DNA from: Tanytarsus gracilentus
Lineage: Eukaryota > Arthropoda > Insecta > Diptera > Chironomidae
Direction: 5' to 3'
Assembly: GCA_038502055.1 (NCBI GenBank)
Contig: JAXRKN010000037.1
Location: 2,480,001-2,544,000 of the forward strand
DNA: 64,000 nucleotides
The notes beneath the pieces were generated by a model. It was not told the origin of the DNA, searched no databases, and was given only the letters and a program-made list of their open reading frames with translations. Position numbers and translations under genes: made by a program. Shown in pieces: positions 13,501 to 24,985 of this stretch (position 1 is the first letter of the stretch; each line of letters begins with the position of its first letter).

Positions 13501-16500
13501 CACAAGAGACCTGAGCTGTGCTGCTCGGCTGGTACTTTTTTTTCTGATGAAATGCTAATATCGCAATGGGCATAAATTAGAAATTTAACGAATTCCCCTC
13601 TCCATAGAAAAAAATGCTTGCTGGTTCACTCTCGATCGCTCCACGAAATAATAATTCCATTTCAGGTTTTCTAATTTTTAATGTATTGTCCAAAAAAAAA
13701 TTTACTGCGCGATGTTATGCGACTGAAATGCTGATTTTTTCACTCTTCGAAAAAGACATTATAACGAGCCCAAAAAGCAGCCAAAATAACACACATATGC
13801 ACACCTAGCATGCATGAGACAAGTTTATGTGGTTAGAGAGAAAAAAGCTCGAGATGATAAAAAAATATTTTTTTCTTCTTTCACCATTCGCTTTTAAATG
13901 CGCAGCGTAAAATTTCTAAAATTTACATTACGTAAAGATTGACCAAAAATGAGATTTTTTTCTCTTCACAACTTCTTCCAAATAGCATTTCGAAATCAGC
14001 TTTGAGTTAGGCTTTTTTTTGGGTTGTTTGAATATAAAAAAAAGAATGGCGCAAGAATTATGCGGTAAATAATTTTAGATGTTTTTCGCGAAATGATCTA
14101 TTTTATTGATTTAAAGTCTCAAATTAAGAACTAGCTGGTGCTAACTCGAGGAACATGCCTATATTGTTTTTTTGCAAAGTCTATAGGCATATTTTCTTCG
14201 GGTACTTTCCATTCTTTCTTTATTTCGCTATCTTTCATCAACATTTATTATTAATTTCCTTTCCTTCTCTTCTTAACTCTTTCAATCAGCATAGCTTTAT
14301 AGAGTGAATAGAATTAAGAAACAACCTGAATAGGAGAAAAGTATATAAACTTAGCTTAGTCTTGTGCTGTTTCTAGGTCACCATCAAAAGAAGGTTTTTA
14401 TATTTTTATTATTTTAAAGAAGAAATCTTTTTTCATTTCTGCTCTTTTCCCTTCTTTTGATCGAAAAAAAAAGTTTTCTCTTCTTCTTCTCGCTTCGCTC
14501 ATTTCACGGATATGAAGCGTACATGTGGATATTCTTGATAGTCGATGAACCACTTTCTCAAAGGAATTTCTTGTGCCTTTGCAGTGCGCGGATAAAAAAA
14601 AGAGCGAAGACGAAACGGAACTCGAAATAATAATTTTCGAGAAATTGCGAAATTTCTTCCTTTCTAAAAAGAAATATCTTCTTTCGACTTCTCAATAACT
14701 CTTCTTCTTTTTCACTCTGCATCTCATTGCGTTGCCATAAATTTAAAATTCTCTTTTGTCCATCGAATCACGACATTCATTCTTATTGAATTATTGTATG
14801 ATGTCCATGCGAATAAAGTTAAAAGATAAAATTAAATATTTTATTTTTTTTATGGCAACACGAGAGATTTCAATCCATCAAGGACCGAGCCTATCTTTAT
14901 GAGTACTTGTGCATGATGTCCTTGAGAGATGCTTTTGAAAAGAATGCGAAAAAAATATTTATGGTTAAGGAATAAAGTTGGGATGGTTTGGAAGTTTTGT
15001 AAAATGATTTTTAAATTTTCTAGAAATATTTTGAATTTTAAAAATTTAACTAAAAACTCAAGAACCACCTTTAATATGACTTTGAAGGTTATATCGTAAG
15101 TTCTGAACATCTTGCATGTTATTAAACTCAGATATATGTGTTAATCATGAACATCATCATCATCGTGCAAGATGAGTTAAGTAGTCAACGATTCTCGACT
15201 GAGCCTAGGTCAGTTACACAATTCAACAGCCAAGGACTTTTCAATACAAAGTCGAAAAGAGTCTTCTTTTTCGTGTTGAAGCAATAATAAAATCTTTCAC
15301 ACAGAATTTGTGGATTTAAATACACAATGTGTAAGCCCTATTACAAACAAATACAGCTTAAAGAATTTGCATTGCCAACGAAGCCTCAATTTTTTTCTCA
15401 CTTTAGCACGGCATTAAAAAAAATTTCTCTCCTCGCTCGAACACCATAAATTTATTTACCTTTAAAGAAGATTATTTAGAAGAAAGAATTCACTTGAGAT
15501 CATCACCTGAGAATGTGTTGTGGGTGCGTCTTCGTGTCCCAATTAAATGGTCATTTATTACAGCTCTTTACTTTTTAGCATCAATTTACCTATAATTTTC
15601 TCATTTTACTGTTTTTGGCCATCAAATGTGTCAATAAATAAATCCGTACAATGATTTACTGTCAATAATATATCGAGTGCTTAAAAACGCGGCCAGTAAT
15701 TTTTAAATCCTGCTCCAAACAAAATAAAAATGTCATTGTCTTACTTAGAGACGTTGCCAATAAAAAAAAATTTTGATGGTGAAAACGGAGAGGGAAAGTC
15801 CAAACAAAGGTGGACTCAAAAAATCTTAGGACTTGAACTAAAAAATATTATGACATGAAAGAGAAATTTCTAGCGCATAAAAAATTGTCGATGTCAAGAA
15901 TGAGAGAGAAAAAAAAGTTAACCCGATATCAAATTTCTTTTGTCTCGTAATGAGTGGTGTGCATAATTCGACCATACATGAAAAATGTGAATTTATTCAA
16001 TAGCACAATTGCCGAGCATTGCGAGCCTTTTGTCTATTGTGTGAAGAGCTTTTTTTAGCAACAAAAAAATAATGAAGACGAACATGAGCACGCTGTTCAA
16101 TGAATGCCGATTGTAATTTCACCTGATCGCACCTTTATTAATAATAAATCTTCTCACTTCTCCATCCATCTCACTCACCTCCAACCAATTGTTTCTTTTA
16201 TTTATTCTTCTTTCTCTTTTCTCCACTGCTTCACGTACAGATTTTTAACATCTGACCTTGTTTTTAACGCCGCTCATTCGCTCTCACACACGTCACTCTC
16301 TATGTGAATTGCGACAAACTATGGTGGTAGCTTTCAATGGAGCAGAAACCAGCAGGTTCTTTGCAAATGACTTTCGACGCAATTTTACGAATTTTTTTCG
16401 AGCACATGATTAAAATTTAAAAAGTTAAATTAAATTTACAGTTAAAATATTTTTTAAAAAAGCACTCAAGCCTTCCATTAGAAACCACCTTGAAGTAGCC

Positions 16501-19500
16501 CGAGGCTCGAAAAGTATTAAACTTATGTCCACAATCTTGATAGACATTTCTCTCTCACTATGACTACAAAGTAGTGTTGTTGAAGAAGAAATTTTTTCAA
16601 TTTAAAATAAATAATTTATTGGTGTGTGCGAGTTAAAATGTGTGCATGAAAAGTCATCAATTTGTCGTTGTGAAATGAGCCTCCAAATGATTTATTTTCA
16701 GTTATGATGCGAAAGTTAACAGCATAATCGCATTATTATGGAAAAAAATGAGAATTAACGACTAAGTCATGCGATGTGAGTCGAGTGTGACTTCAAGACA
16801 TATTCAATTGCATGCCATTGTGCTGCGCACTACAACATTTTCATTATTATTATAGACTGGAGAGTTCATTCGTTGACTTAGACTTGGGAATTAGAAATGT
16901 CTATCTTTCGCATCGCATATCGCATTGCGTAGATTTAATGTCGAGGAGAAATCTGAAAAGAGTTTCTATTCATGCATACCACGGATGGTGTGTAGAGCAT
17001 ATGTGCCATGAAGAATGAATGAAATTTCACCTGAGAAATTGCAATCGAATACCTTCTTTATGCGATCATTAGCCTTTTGTTATTGATGGACTAATCAAGG
17101 AATTTTAATCTCTTTTTTCTCTACACTGTAAAACCGAATGCGCTTGTGAATGGATTTTGTTGTTTAGATTTTTTTAAAAGACCTTCCATCTCACACTTCT
17201 CTTAGAAATGTTACGAAACGAAATGCAGCGTGTCCTTGTCTGCATGAGAGCCAAGATTGTTATTATACCTTATTGAGCATACATAAGATGACTGGCAGGG
17301 GAGTGATTGAGTATTTTTAAAGATAAAATTGAAGTAATTTATATTGAACACTTAAAAATAATTTTAGAATCAAAAAACTCATTTTCAACATTGATAGCAA
17401 TCAATGGATTCGTGAAAGCGAATGCGTAAAATTCTTCGTAACAATGCGATGCATGTTTTATGCGCATAATAATCTTAATCGATACCAGAAAATCATCATT
17501 AAAAATTTCACTCTATCAATCTGCGCCATGAGAGCTAGGAACTAAATAATTTGCATAAAAATATAATTTTTATTCGAGTTGAAGTTTTGAATTTGTTGCA
17601 GCATCGGGTAGATCTGCATTTTATTCACCTAAAACACCTGTGCGAGCGAATGTATGTGTGGATATTATAAAAATTATGCATTCAAAGGCGTACATGTGTC
17701 CATATGCCAAGCGAGAAAGTGTTACAGATCTTTTTATGAACGGAGATCAAAATTTAGGACGCAACAAGTGCTTTTTTGACACCACCTGGCATCTCATAAT
17801 ATTTGATTTTGTAAATATATTCGACTCGCATATTAGACAATTGTCGATGTTAATGACATGTAATAAGCCCCGAAGCATCGAGCACTGAATCGCTAAAAAA
17901 ATATCAAGAAAATCATGAATGGCATTAATAATAACTACAATAGTTGAGTAGAAATCTTTCTTTTAAGCGAAAGAGGTAAAAAATTAAATTAAACTTCACA
18001 TTTGGAATTTTTTTCGAGTGCTCACTATATGAGCTTTAAATCGTTGTAGTCGAGTGGTGAAAATGTGTATGAAAAAGAACTTTCTATTTTTTTCTCTTGA
18101 CTCTCAATCAACATGTGCACTTTAATGTATGTATGACGATGATAATAATATTTTCAATCTACCTGCTTCACTCAATAACACAAATGCATGAAGCGAGCGC
18201 TCTCCAAAGATTAGATGATGTAAGTCATCTTTATTGTAGATTGGGCGATTTAAAACATAGCAATCTGGTTGGTTATGATGAAAAAAGAGAAATCTGTAGA
18301 ATGAATTAAAAGTTTTAGAGAAAGTCAATTCTCAATTTGAATTTTTTAGAACTTTTTTCAAATTTAACGGGGAATTTTTTAAATTTCAAAATAACCGTCA
18401 CTGTTTGAAAATTTATTTCCAACCATCCTCCAAACCAATTTAGCCTCTCAAAGCTAATGCATTTAATCTTTCTTGAAAGCAAAAGTGAAAGTGAAGTTTT
18501 TTGAACCTAGCGAGAAAAAACATTTTCGTATCACTAATGCCCTAATAAAAAAATTCCATCTTTACGAAAATGGATATGTTAGCTTTGTGTGCGCGAAGAG
18601 TTAAGCATTTTCTAATGCAATCCATTGCGGAGATCAATAGTCATTCACACACACTCACATATCTGCCGATTAAGTTCAACGGATGGATCACGGATGAGTC
18701 TGTATATACAGAAGATTTCTTTCTTCTGCTCGCCTGCAAAACGCGCGTGAGTCTCTTTATTATTATTTGTCGAATGCTGCGGCAAAAGAAGAAGAAATAT
18801 GAAAGTTTCGAAACATTTCTTGCGTTGCTGTTGAATCAGCGATATTTCTCGATAATAAAATCTCATAAAGTGTGTGTGAGAGATCACACCAAAATTACTT
18901 TCGATGGAAATTCTCATGATGACTGTTTTTTTCGGGTGAAAGAGATCCGTGAACTTTTTTTTTAAGATGAGAATAAAAAAATAAATTTTATGAGAAAAAT
19001 CCATTACGATTGTAATTTAAATTTTTTTTGGAGGAGATTTTACGAGCTTGAAAGGTCACGCAAGAAATTCGAGAAATGTTTTTCGCAACACCTGAAAATA
19101 AAAATTCTTCGAGTGAAACTTTCACCCATTTAGATTGGGGTAAGAACCCTTTTTCGCACCCTCATTTAGTTTAATGTTCCATTGTCAGACAGCCTTGACT
19201 ATCTTCTGGAAATTGTGTCAAATGTAATGCACAAACAAAATACCTGCCGCAAAAAAATTATTTTTTTCTCTCTCTTTATTTACCTTTTTCTTTGGCGCTT
19301 GTCGACAATAATTTCATACTATTTTTGTTGTCGCTGCTGTGTGACTCTCGATAGTGTGCTATTAAGAGACGTTTTTAGCAGCAAAAGAGGAGGAGAAAAG
19401 TTTAAAAAAAATAGAAAGTTTTTTATTTTTCTTTTCAATTTAAACAAATTAGCTATTCAAAGAGAAACCCGCAGCATTTTTTTTAAATGTGTGGTGTAAA

Positions 19501-22500
19501 GCCAACATATAGCCTTAGCACTTTGCTAGGTAGTATGTTATATAAATCACTGGTTATTCCTAATGTGCGCGCTGAGTTTTCTTCTTCTTTTTTTGGCATG
19601 CCGCACGTAGTATTTTTTTCACTATGAGTAAACGGATCTTAGCGTAAAAAGTAAGAATATGAATGCGAAGCCGTATTTGAATGGAGAGCCACACACCGCA
19701 GCCACGAGAGAGTGCGACACAGTTTCAAAAGAGAATCGATGATAAAGAATATGAGATGGAAAAGAATGAAGAATGCTTTAGGGAAGAATGTGCCTATATA
19801 ACAATTTTGTTCTTACTGTTATGCCTAAAGAGAAATACCGAGAGAAGAAAGAGAATGAAAAAGTAAGCAAATGGGTTAAGAAACACAAAGTTAAGACTCG
19901 CAGCTTTGCCTACAAAAAAGCTAACGGATTTAAGATTTTTTTGTTTCTATATTTTTTTTGAACGAAAATCTTTTATCCATTTTTTGTGAATATATTTTAC
20001 GTTCTCTTGATTAACTCTTTTGGGGTCTTATATTATGGTCTATCGAGATGTTCACCATATAGAAATTGTGTATCATAACAGTTCTGCCGAAGAATTCTGT
20101 TAGAAATTGTAAAGTTTGGAAATTAAATTCGCATAATTTTTTTGTTCGCGTCTTTTTTAGTTAATAAAAAATTTATTCTTGTTAGCGATGCTTTAGAATT
20201 TCATTAGAGGAGCTATAAACTTATTGAGAGATGAAGAGGGAATTTTCGGACGGAACGGCTTTTGTGATTTCAACGGTTAGATTCTAATTATAATCAATTA
20301 GTGGATTTAGCACTTGAAAACTGAACGAGTTTAATTTTTAAAGTGTTAATTGGAAAAATAAATGTTTTTGTTAGATTTTTTTCTGGTATTTAGATAAAAT
20401 TTGCAAATCAATTCACACGAAAAAAATCACTTTCGAATCAGCAATGAATTGACAAAAATTAATTCCAATCAACAGATGGGTCAACGCCATGCTATGTTAA
20501 ATACTCCGGCGGCGATTAAATTTCAAATTTTCATACACCGCATTTTTTCTTCCTCGTTTTATGCCAATCAGAACATGACAAAATATAGAGTTAAAGATAT
20601 AGCGGTGGCGAAAGAAAGATGAAATTGAGAATAAAAAAAATTGAATTGCAGATCAGATGATTGAAACAGTTAGATGAGCACGTGTTGGTATCGATAAGTG
20701 CTCGAGAACGTGAGAATGAGTTGTTAATGGATTCTTAATGGGGAAGTGAGTCGAAATAGAGAAGAACCATGAATTGTGCAAAGAACTTGCGGTAAACTCA
20801 TCAAGCCCTTCAACTAATTTAATTGCAAATGAAGAAATTCTTTCAACTTGTGGCTTAACCTTAATTACCTCACCGCATAGTTTGACCTTCAACATTCCAT
20901 TTAAGCTTTTTTTCTGTTAGTTTTATTTTTCGAAAAAATGCACACACTCAAATTGTATGTCTTATCATTGATTTAAGAACTAACGGGATGCGCTCACATG
21001 AAAACGGGTCCACACACTTAAATTCTATTCTCTGCATATATATATATTCAACATTTTTGAGAGGCTGATTTGTTGTTACTACGCTATGCCGATTAGGCAA
21101 AAGAAGGGAACAAGAGAAGGAAAGAATACAAAAGAATCATCATGAGATCAGAGATCATTAAGAGCGTATAAAGTAGGTTAAGCAATAAATATGTAAAAGC
21201 ATATAAAACTAAAAGAGTCTCTTCTTATGCTCTCAAGACTCTGACATGCTTTTAGGCTATGCTTGTGTCCACTCAATCAGAACCAACAAAATAAAAACAA
21301 GTTTGATTGAAGAAAAAAGACTTTTAAAGTGTTTCAAGGGGTTGGACAAGTTTTTTAAATAAATTATTTAATATTTTCTAAATATCTAAAATGCATGAAA
21401 AAATCCAAATTAAATTGTCTGGAAAGAGTTCTCATTTCACTCATCGCATATCATCATATTATTATAATTTACTTTTTTTTGAGACTACACCGTTGACCCG
21501 TTGAATGGTCTAGAAAACAGCGAAGCGAAATAAAAGAAGACCAAAGTAAATTAAACTGTAAGAGACTGCTGTATCCACACGAAAAACAGTTTCTTTTAAA
21601 AAAGAAAGAATCGAAAAAGAACAACAAGAAGTGCTTGTTGTGTGCCTTTTTGTAATCAGTTCAGAAATTCTTAACGTGAGGCGCAAAATAAATGAGGCAT
21701 TCATGAAGATGGACACACATATGAGTGGTCTTATAACAAAAGCCTAAACTATACAAGATGGGTCTGCAAACGGCGTTGCCATTTCCAATAGCTCCGCTGT
21801 CTTAGATTAGTACCCCATAGTTCTGAAAAATGAACATTAGTGGCACTCCTGGTCGGCCATGATGGACATTCTTCAAAAATCATCAATGCCAATCGATTCC
21901 TGGTCCAATTACGAGTTCAACGATACCCATGAAGCCATATAAGAGAAAATTTGTATGAAAAAGGACATTTTTGCACTCAGGGACGGTCCTTAGGTCTACC
22001 TCAAAACTAAATCTTCTTGACAACTAGAACCACCCGATCTTTGCACAACCCGGTCAAATCCGACCAGACGTTCTTGAGATATGCCGCCCACTAAGATCGT
22101 GAGAAAGTGAGAAAGTGAGAAAGTAAGAAAGTAAGATGACTTAAATGGCTCTAACTCCTCGTAGGAGCAACCAATTTCAAATCTGTTTTCGCCAGTTTGT
22201 AGGGTTTGGCTAGGCCTATCATTTGAGTATACGTTTTGATATTGCACAATGTAATGTCTTGGCACTAGGGGCCAAAAACTGGTTTTGGAGAAATCCAAAA
22301 TTAATATATAGCGGAGCTATAATATGCTCGAAAATAAAATTGAATATATGAACAGTTATCTTCTGTTCTCGGGATGATGGGATGGCACATGTGTGTTTAT
22401 TTTATTTTATCATGCCTACACTCACAATTATTATCAGAATAAATTTCTTTTTCGTGCTTTAGAGCGGAGAACGGTTAGAATGGAATAAATTAAGTTAAAA

Positions 22501-24985
22501 CAGTTTTTTCAGTGCGTTATTTTAAATCTCAAAAATTGTTTTGCTTTTACAGGCTATAAAATTATCAGAAGAACCGAAACGTCGTGAATGGCCATTTTTC
22601 ACACTGATGGATGTCTATTTTAGTGATCAAGTCAACGATCCATCATTGCGCCTCTTCTCATCCACAAAACGCTTCGATACGGACACATTTGATGATAAAA
22701 ACTTTGATGAGGAATTGCAAGCAGTGCTGGCAGCAGCAAATCTCAATTCTTCCATGTCTGCCGTCCTTCAAAATCTCGGTCTTGGACTCGGCATGAATCG
22801 CCAGAGCTTCCTTAAGCGCGATGCCGCCGCCAACAACAATAATAATGACATCGAAATGGAAGATAAGCACGAGGAGGAATTGGACGACGCTAAATCAGAA
22901 GTGTCAATAAATTTGAGCACAAAGCTACTCGGCAACAGTCTCACAAACAATAACAATTCCACGAATGATAAGAATAACAATAAAAGTCATCTCACAAGTC
23001 TCAATAGTACCGTGGAAGTAGCCAACATAAAAAATGGAAGCAACAAAGTCAACGTCGATCATGGAGGCAAAAATCTCTCGCTGCACCATCACAACATCCA
23101 TCATAATCTCCATCATCACGCAATGGCCGGCATGATAGAGAAAGAAGCTAGCATAAATGAGCCCAACAATAATACCCTGAATAGCAACCGAAATTTGATG
23201 GGCACCACAATTATTAACAATAATAATAGCTACAGTTCCCCGAGCGAGGCGAGCATAAATAGCAGTAGAAATAGCGCAGGTAGTCACGCGAATATCAATG
23301 ACGTCGAAGATTATGAGGAGAATGTCGCATTGCGTGCATACGAGCGTAATTTGAAAAATATCAATCAGAAGTTCTTGCACGAGATGAATGAGCATCATAA
23401 CATCGATCAATATCTTTTGTCGTGGCGCGGCTTCCATGGGAACATGTGTAAGGGATTTCATACTTTGCAGCGCGACGGACAAATGGTCGATGTCACGATT
23501 GCGGCCGGTGGAAAAATCTTCAAGGCACACAAATTGGCGAGTTTACTTAGAAATTTAAAAACCTTTTAAAGTTAAAAAAATTAAGCACAAAATTAATGTT
23601 TAAACTTTTATTTTTCCGACTTCCCTCAGGTTCTTTCTGTCTGCAGTCCATACTTTCAAAAGATCTTTATCGAACATCCGTCATCGCATCCCATCCTCTT
23701 TATGACTGATGTCAATAGCAATCACATGGCTGGCTTGTTGGATTTCATGTACAGCGGACAGGTAGATAAGCGAACTTCGAAAATCATTTTTAAAGAAGGC
23801 GCATTTTTTTAGAAATTTCTCTTCTGACTCTTTCGCTTTAAATTACTTTCATTTAACATTTTTTCTGCCTCTTCTTATTCAACCAAACCAACAATCAACT
23901 TAAACTTCTTTTCTCTCTTATTTTTTTCACGAAAAAAAATAAAATCTAGGTCAATGTAAAATATGAAGATCTACCGAATTTTTTGAAAGTTGCTGAAGCG
24001 CTTCAAGTCAAGGGGCTCCATGGAGAGGTACGTCATAATGAGATGCTTTAACATCTTTCGAATTCTAATATCTTTCTATTGCGTCCACCAACAGAGCACG
24101 ACAGACAATGAGGAAAGAGAGCGTGAACGAGAACGGGAGGAGAGCAGCTATGCGTCCGCATATAGACAACAGCAACAACAGCATGCTCTTCATCTCCAAC
24201 AACAGCAACAGCAGCAGCAGCAACAACAACAGCAGCAGGCACAGCATTTGCAGCAACAATCCCAACAACAGCTCTATCAATTGCGTCAACCAACGCCCGC
24301 ACACTTCCAACATCCCGATAACATAATCAATGAAAATCGTCAAAATATTCGGCATCACATTAAGCCGAAGACATCGCTTATCAATCAGAACAACCCGGAT
24401 ACGACTACAAATAATAACAACAACAATGTTAACCTCACAAATAATAACCACAAGTTTGGCGTGCAGCAGGTCAATTCGAGCAGTAAAATGCTCGACAATC
24501 AAAAGTACCAGAAATATTTCTCTAAACGAAAGCTTTTGGCACAGTATGAACAGGAAATGCAGGCTGAGAAACGGAATCGAATGGAAGGCGGTAGCATTGA
24601 TGAGGACTCGGAAATGGCTGACGACGACAATAATCGACCGTTGAACATGCGACGATCACAATCGGATGCGGCAGAAGAAAGCTCGACAACGGACGACAGA
24701 CGAAACTCAGTTGGACTTAATCTCATACAGAACATAAAGAAGGAGCGAGGCGACGAAGTGGATGGCGGTCACAAGGACATGAATGGCAACGATGAGGTCG
24801 AAAGTGGCACAATAGGATTTTACGGAACGCACTTGAGTAAATTGAAACATTCCATTCTTGAACCGAACATAGTATTACAGCACAGCGATGAAGTCATGTC
24901 GCCCAGCAATGGAGCTTCTCAAAACTCCATCACATCCACATTGCAGAATAATACTACGAATTTAAGTCAGAAAACGGCGAGCTAA
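4530..24985 (+). CDS. Trihelix (Myb/SANT-like) + BTB/POZ domain transcription regulator, 7 coding exons, 764 aa
   Basis: Exons: 4530-4563, 11047-11140, 11557-11638, 22553-23536, 23630-23761, 23950-24027, 24095-24985 (2295 nt, in frame). Residues 12-95 form a Myb/SANT-like trihelix domain with tryptophans W12, W42, W62 and W83 and a WPFF motif in the last helix; the domain is split over exons 1-4. Residues 71-354 are low complexity (Asn runs, acidic stretch, a His-rich segment). Residues about 355-468 are a BTB/POZ domain (VDVTIAAGGKIFKAHK, LSVCSPYF, LLDFMYSGQVNV, FLKVAEALQVKGL). The tail has 14 consecutive Gln, the basic segment KYFSKRKLLAQYEQE and an IKKE sumoylation-type site. No zinc finger follows, so DNA contact probably comes from the trihelix part. 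Expected to be a nuclear dimeric regulator. The start sits in gccATGG; exon 1 has only 34 coding bases. The fly orthologue's name is not recalled with confidence. Confidence 0.9.
4564..11046 (+). other. Intron 1 of the BTB gene (6.5 kb)
   Basis: Bounded by donor GTAAGT and acceptor TTGTTACAG. AT-rich, with CT/GA stretches and no open frame that looks protein-like. The first part (4564-6000) contains several GA-rich blocks, including AGAGAGAGAGAGG near 5416, and may hold regulatory DNA. Nothing else could be supported. Confidence 0.75.
11047..11140 (+). CDS. BTB gene coding exon 2 (trihelix helices 1-2)
   Basis: Acceptor TTACAG|GGGAAG and donor GGGC|GTAAGT; enters in phase 1 and leaves in phase 2. 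Encodes EADKVKTLIRLRAEL and NASKYAW. The open stretch is too short for simple frame scans and was found by matching phase and domain content with the neighbouring exons. Confidence 0.85.
11557..11638 (+). CDS. BTB gene coding exon 3 (trihelix helix 3)
   Basis: Acceptor AACTAG|CGTTG after a pyrimidine-rich stretch; donor ACAAG|GTGAGT. Enters in phase 2 and leaves in phase 0. Encodes VVERELNVPLPISKIIKKW and NNLLQEYK, the recognition-helix region of Myb/SANT-like domains, including W62. Confidence 0.85.
21788..22320. mobile_element. Candidate non-autonomous repeat element with 11-bp inverted ends
   Basis: ATAGCTCCGCT at 21788-21798 is matched in perfect inverted form by AGCGGAGCTAT at 22310-22320, enclosing about 530 bp that is visibly less AT-rich than the intron around it. 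The inside carries four 8-bp GAGAAAGT-type repeats (22101-22132). The right end lies in a 21-bp sequence that recurs exactly at 35888-35908. A 100-codon frame on the minus strand (21996-22298) resembles no known transposase. The class is unknown, and the boundaries rest only on the inverted ends. Confidence 0.45.
22101..22132. repeat. 8-bp tandem repeat, GAGAAAGT type, 4 copies
   Basis: Three copies of GAGAAAGT followed by AAGAAAGT, then a partial AAG. It lies inside the candidate repeat element in intron 3 of the BTB gene. Confidence 0.85.
22553..23536 (+). CDS. BTB gene coding exon 4 (end of trihelix, low-complexity linker, first half of BTB)
   Basis: Acceptor TTTTACAG|GCTATAAA, phase 0 at both ends, 328 codons. 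It begins with AIKLSEEPKRREWPFF, which completes the trihelix domain, and ends in KIFKAHKL inside the BTB core. The donor must fall after TTG at 23536 for the next exon to continue as LSVCSPYF. The bases there are GCGAGT, a GC donor. Reading through instead adds 14 residues and a stop at 23567-23569, truncating the BTB domain. Confidence 0.9.
23537..23629 (+). other. GC-AG intron inside the BTB domain (93 bp)
   Basis: Begins TTG|GCGAGT and ends CCCTCAG|GTTC. A GT donor 4 bases further in (GTTTAC at 23541) would give the wrong phase. The domain alignment (AHKL followed by VLSVCSPYF) requires the GC donor. Confidence 0.75.
23630..23761 (+). CDS. BTB gene coding exon 5 (BTB core)
   Basis: 44 codons, phase 0 at both ends. 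Acceptor CCCTCAG|GTTC, donor CAG|GTAGAT. Encodes VLSVCSPYFQKIF and GLLDFMYSGQ, signature parts of the BTB fold. Too short to appear in a simple frame scan. Confidence 0.92.
23950..24027 (+). CDS. BTB gene coding exon 6 (end of BTB)
   Basis: 26 codons, phase 0. Acceptor ATCTAG|GTCAATG, donor GAGAG|GTACGT. Encodes VNVKYEDLPNFL and KVAEALQVKGLHGE, the C-terminal helices of an insect-type BTB domain. Confidence 0.92.
24095..24985 (+). CDS. BTB gene coding exon 7 (poly-Gln tail, stop codon)
   Basis: Acceptor CCAACAG|AGCACG; 296 codons plus TAA. It starts with an Arg/Glu repeat and goes into Gln-rich sequence with 14 uninterrupted Gln codons (mixed CAA/CAG). An Asn-rich part follows, then a basic coiled-coil-like segment and a Ser/Asp-rich acidic tail with an IKKE site. 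The 67-bp intron before it is the shortest in the gene. Confidence 0.9.
   Translation, partial: STTDNEEREREREREESSYASAYRQQQQQHALHLQQQQQQQQQQQQQQAQHLQQQSQQQLYQLRQPTPAHFQHPDNIINENRQNIRHHIKPKTSLINQNNPDTTTNNNNNNVNLTNNNHKFGVQQVNSSSKMLDNQKYQKYFSKRKLLAQYEQEMQAEKRNRMEGGSIDEDSEMADDDNNRPLNMRRSQSDAAEESSTTDDRRNSVGLNLIQNIKKERGDEVDGGHKDMNGNDEVESGTIGFYGTHLSKLKHSILEPNIVLQHSDEVMSPSNGASQNSITSTLQNNTTNLSQKTAS
24167..24275 (+). repeat. CAG/CAA trinucleotide-rich tract encoding poly-Gln
   Basis: Gln codons make up most of residues about 493-527 of the BTB protein, with one run of 14. CAG and CAA are interspersed, which usually limits repeat slippage. Frames on the other strand here (poly-Leu, poly-Ala/Val) are shadows. 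Confidence 0.9.

Larger units (their letters stand above)
11639..22552 (+). other. Intron 3 of the BTB gene (10.9 kb)
   Basis: Runs from donor GTGAGT to acceptor TTGCTTTTACAG. It contains the repeat-like insertion at about 21.79-22.32 kb (separate entry). The longest frames (131 codons at 18570 on +, 119 codons at 18645 on -) overlap on opposite strands, have no family features and are treated as chance. No nested gene or RNA gene could be supported. Confidence 0.7.

Noticed and set aside
14850..15110. 86-codon minus-strand frame rich in Leu/Phe/Lys
   Set aside because: It lies in a BTB gene intron. AT-rich composition explains the residues, and no splice-compatible neighbours were found.
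18570..19004. 131-codon frame on + overlapping a 119-codon frame on -
   Set aside because: Both lie in a BTB gene intron, translate to low-complexity sequence with no family signature, and coexist on opposite strands as expected by chance.
22925..23530. 201-codon antisense frame under BTB exon 4
   Set aside because: Shadow of the strongly coding plus strand. Its translation is Ile/Val/Met-rich with no features, and no splice or polyadenylation context was seen.
24065..24502. 145-codon antisense frame with a poly-Leu run
   Set aside because: It is the complement of the CAG/CAA poly-Gln tract, not a gene.
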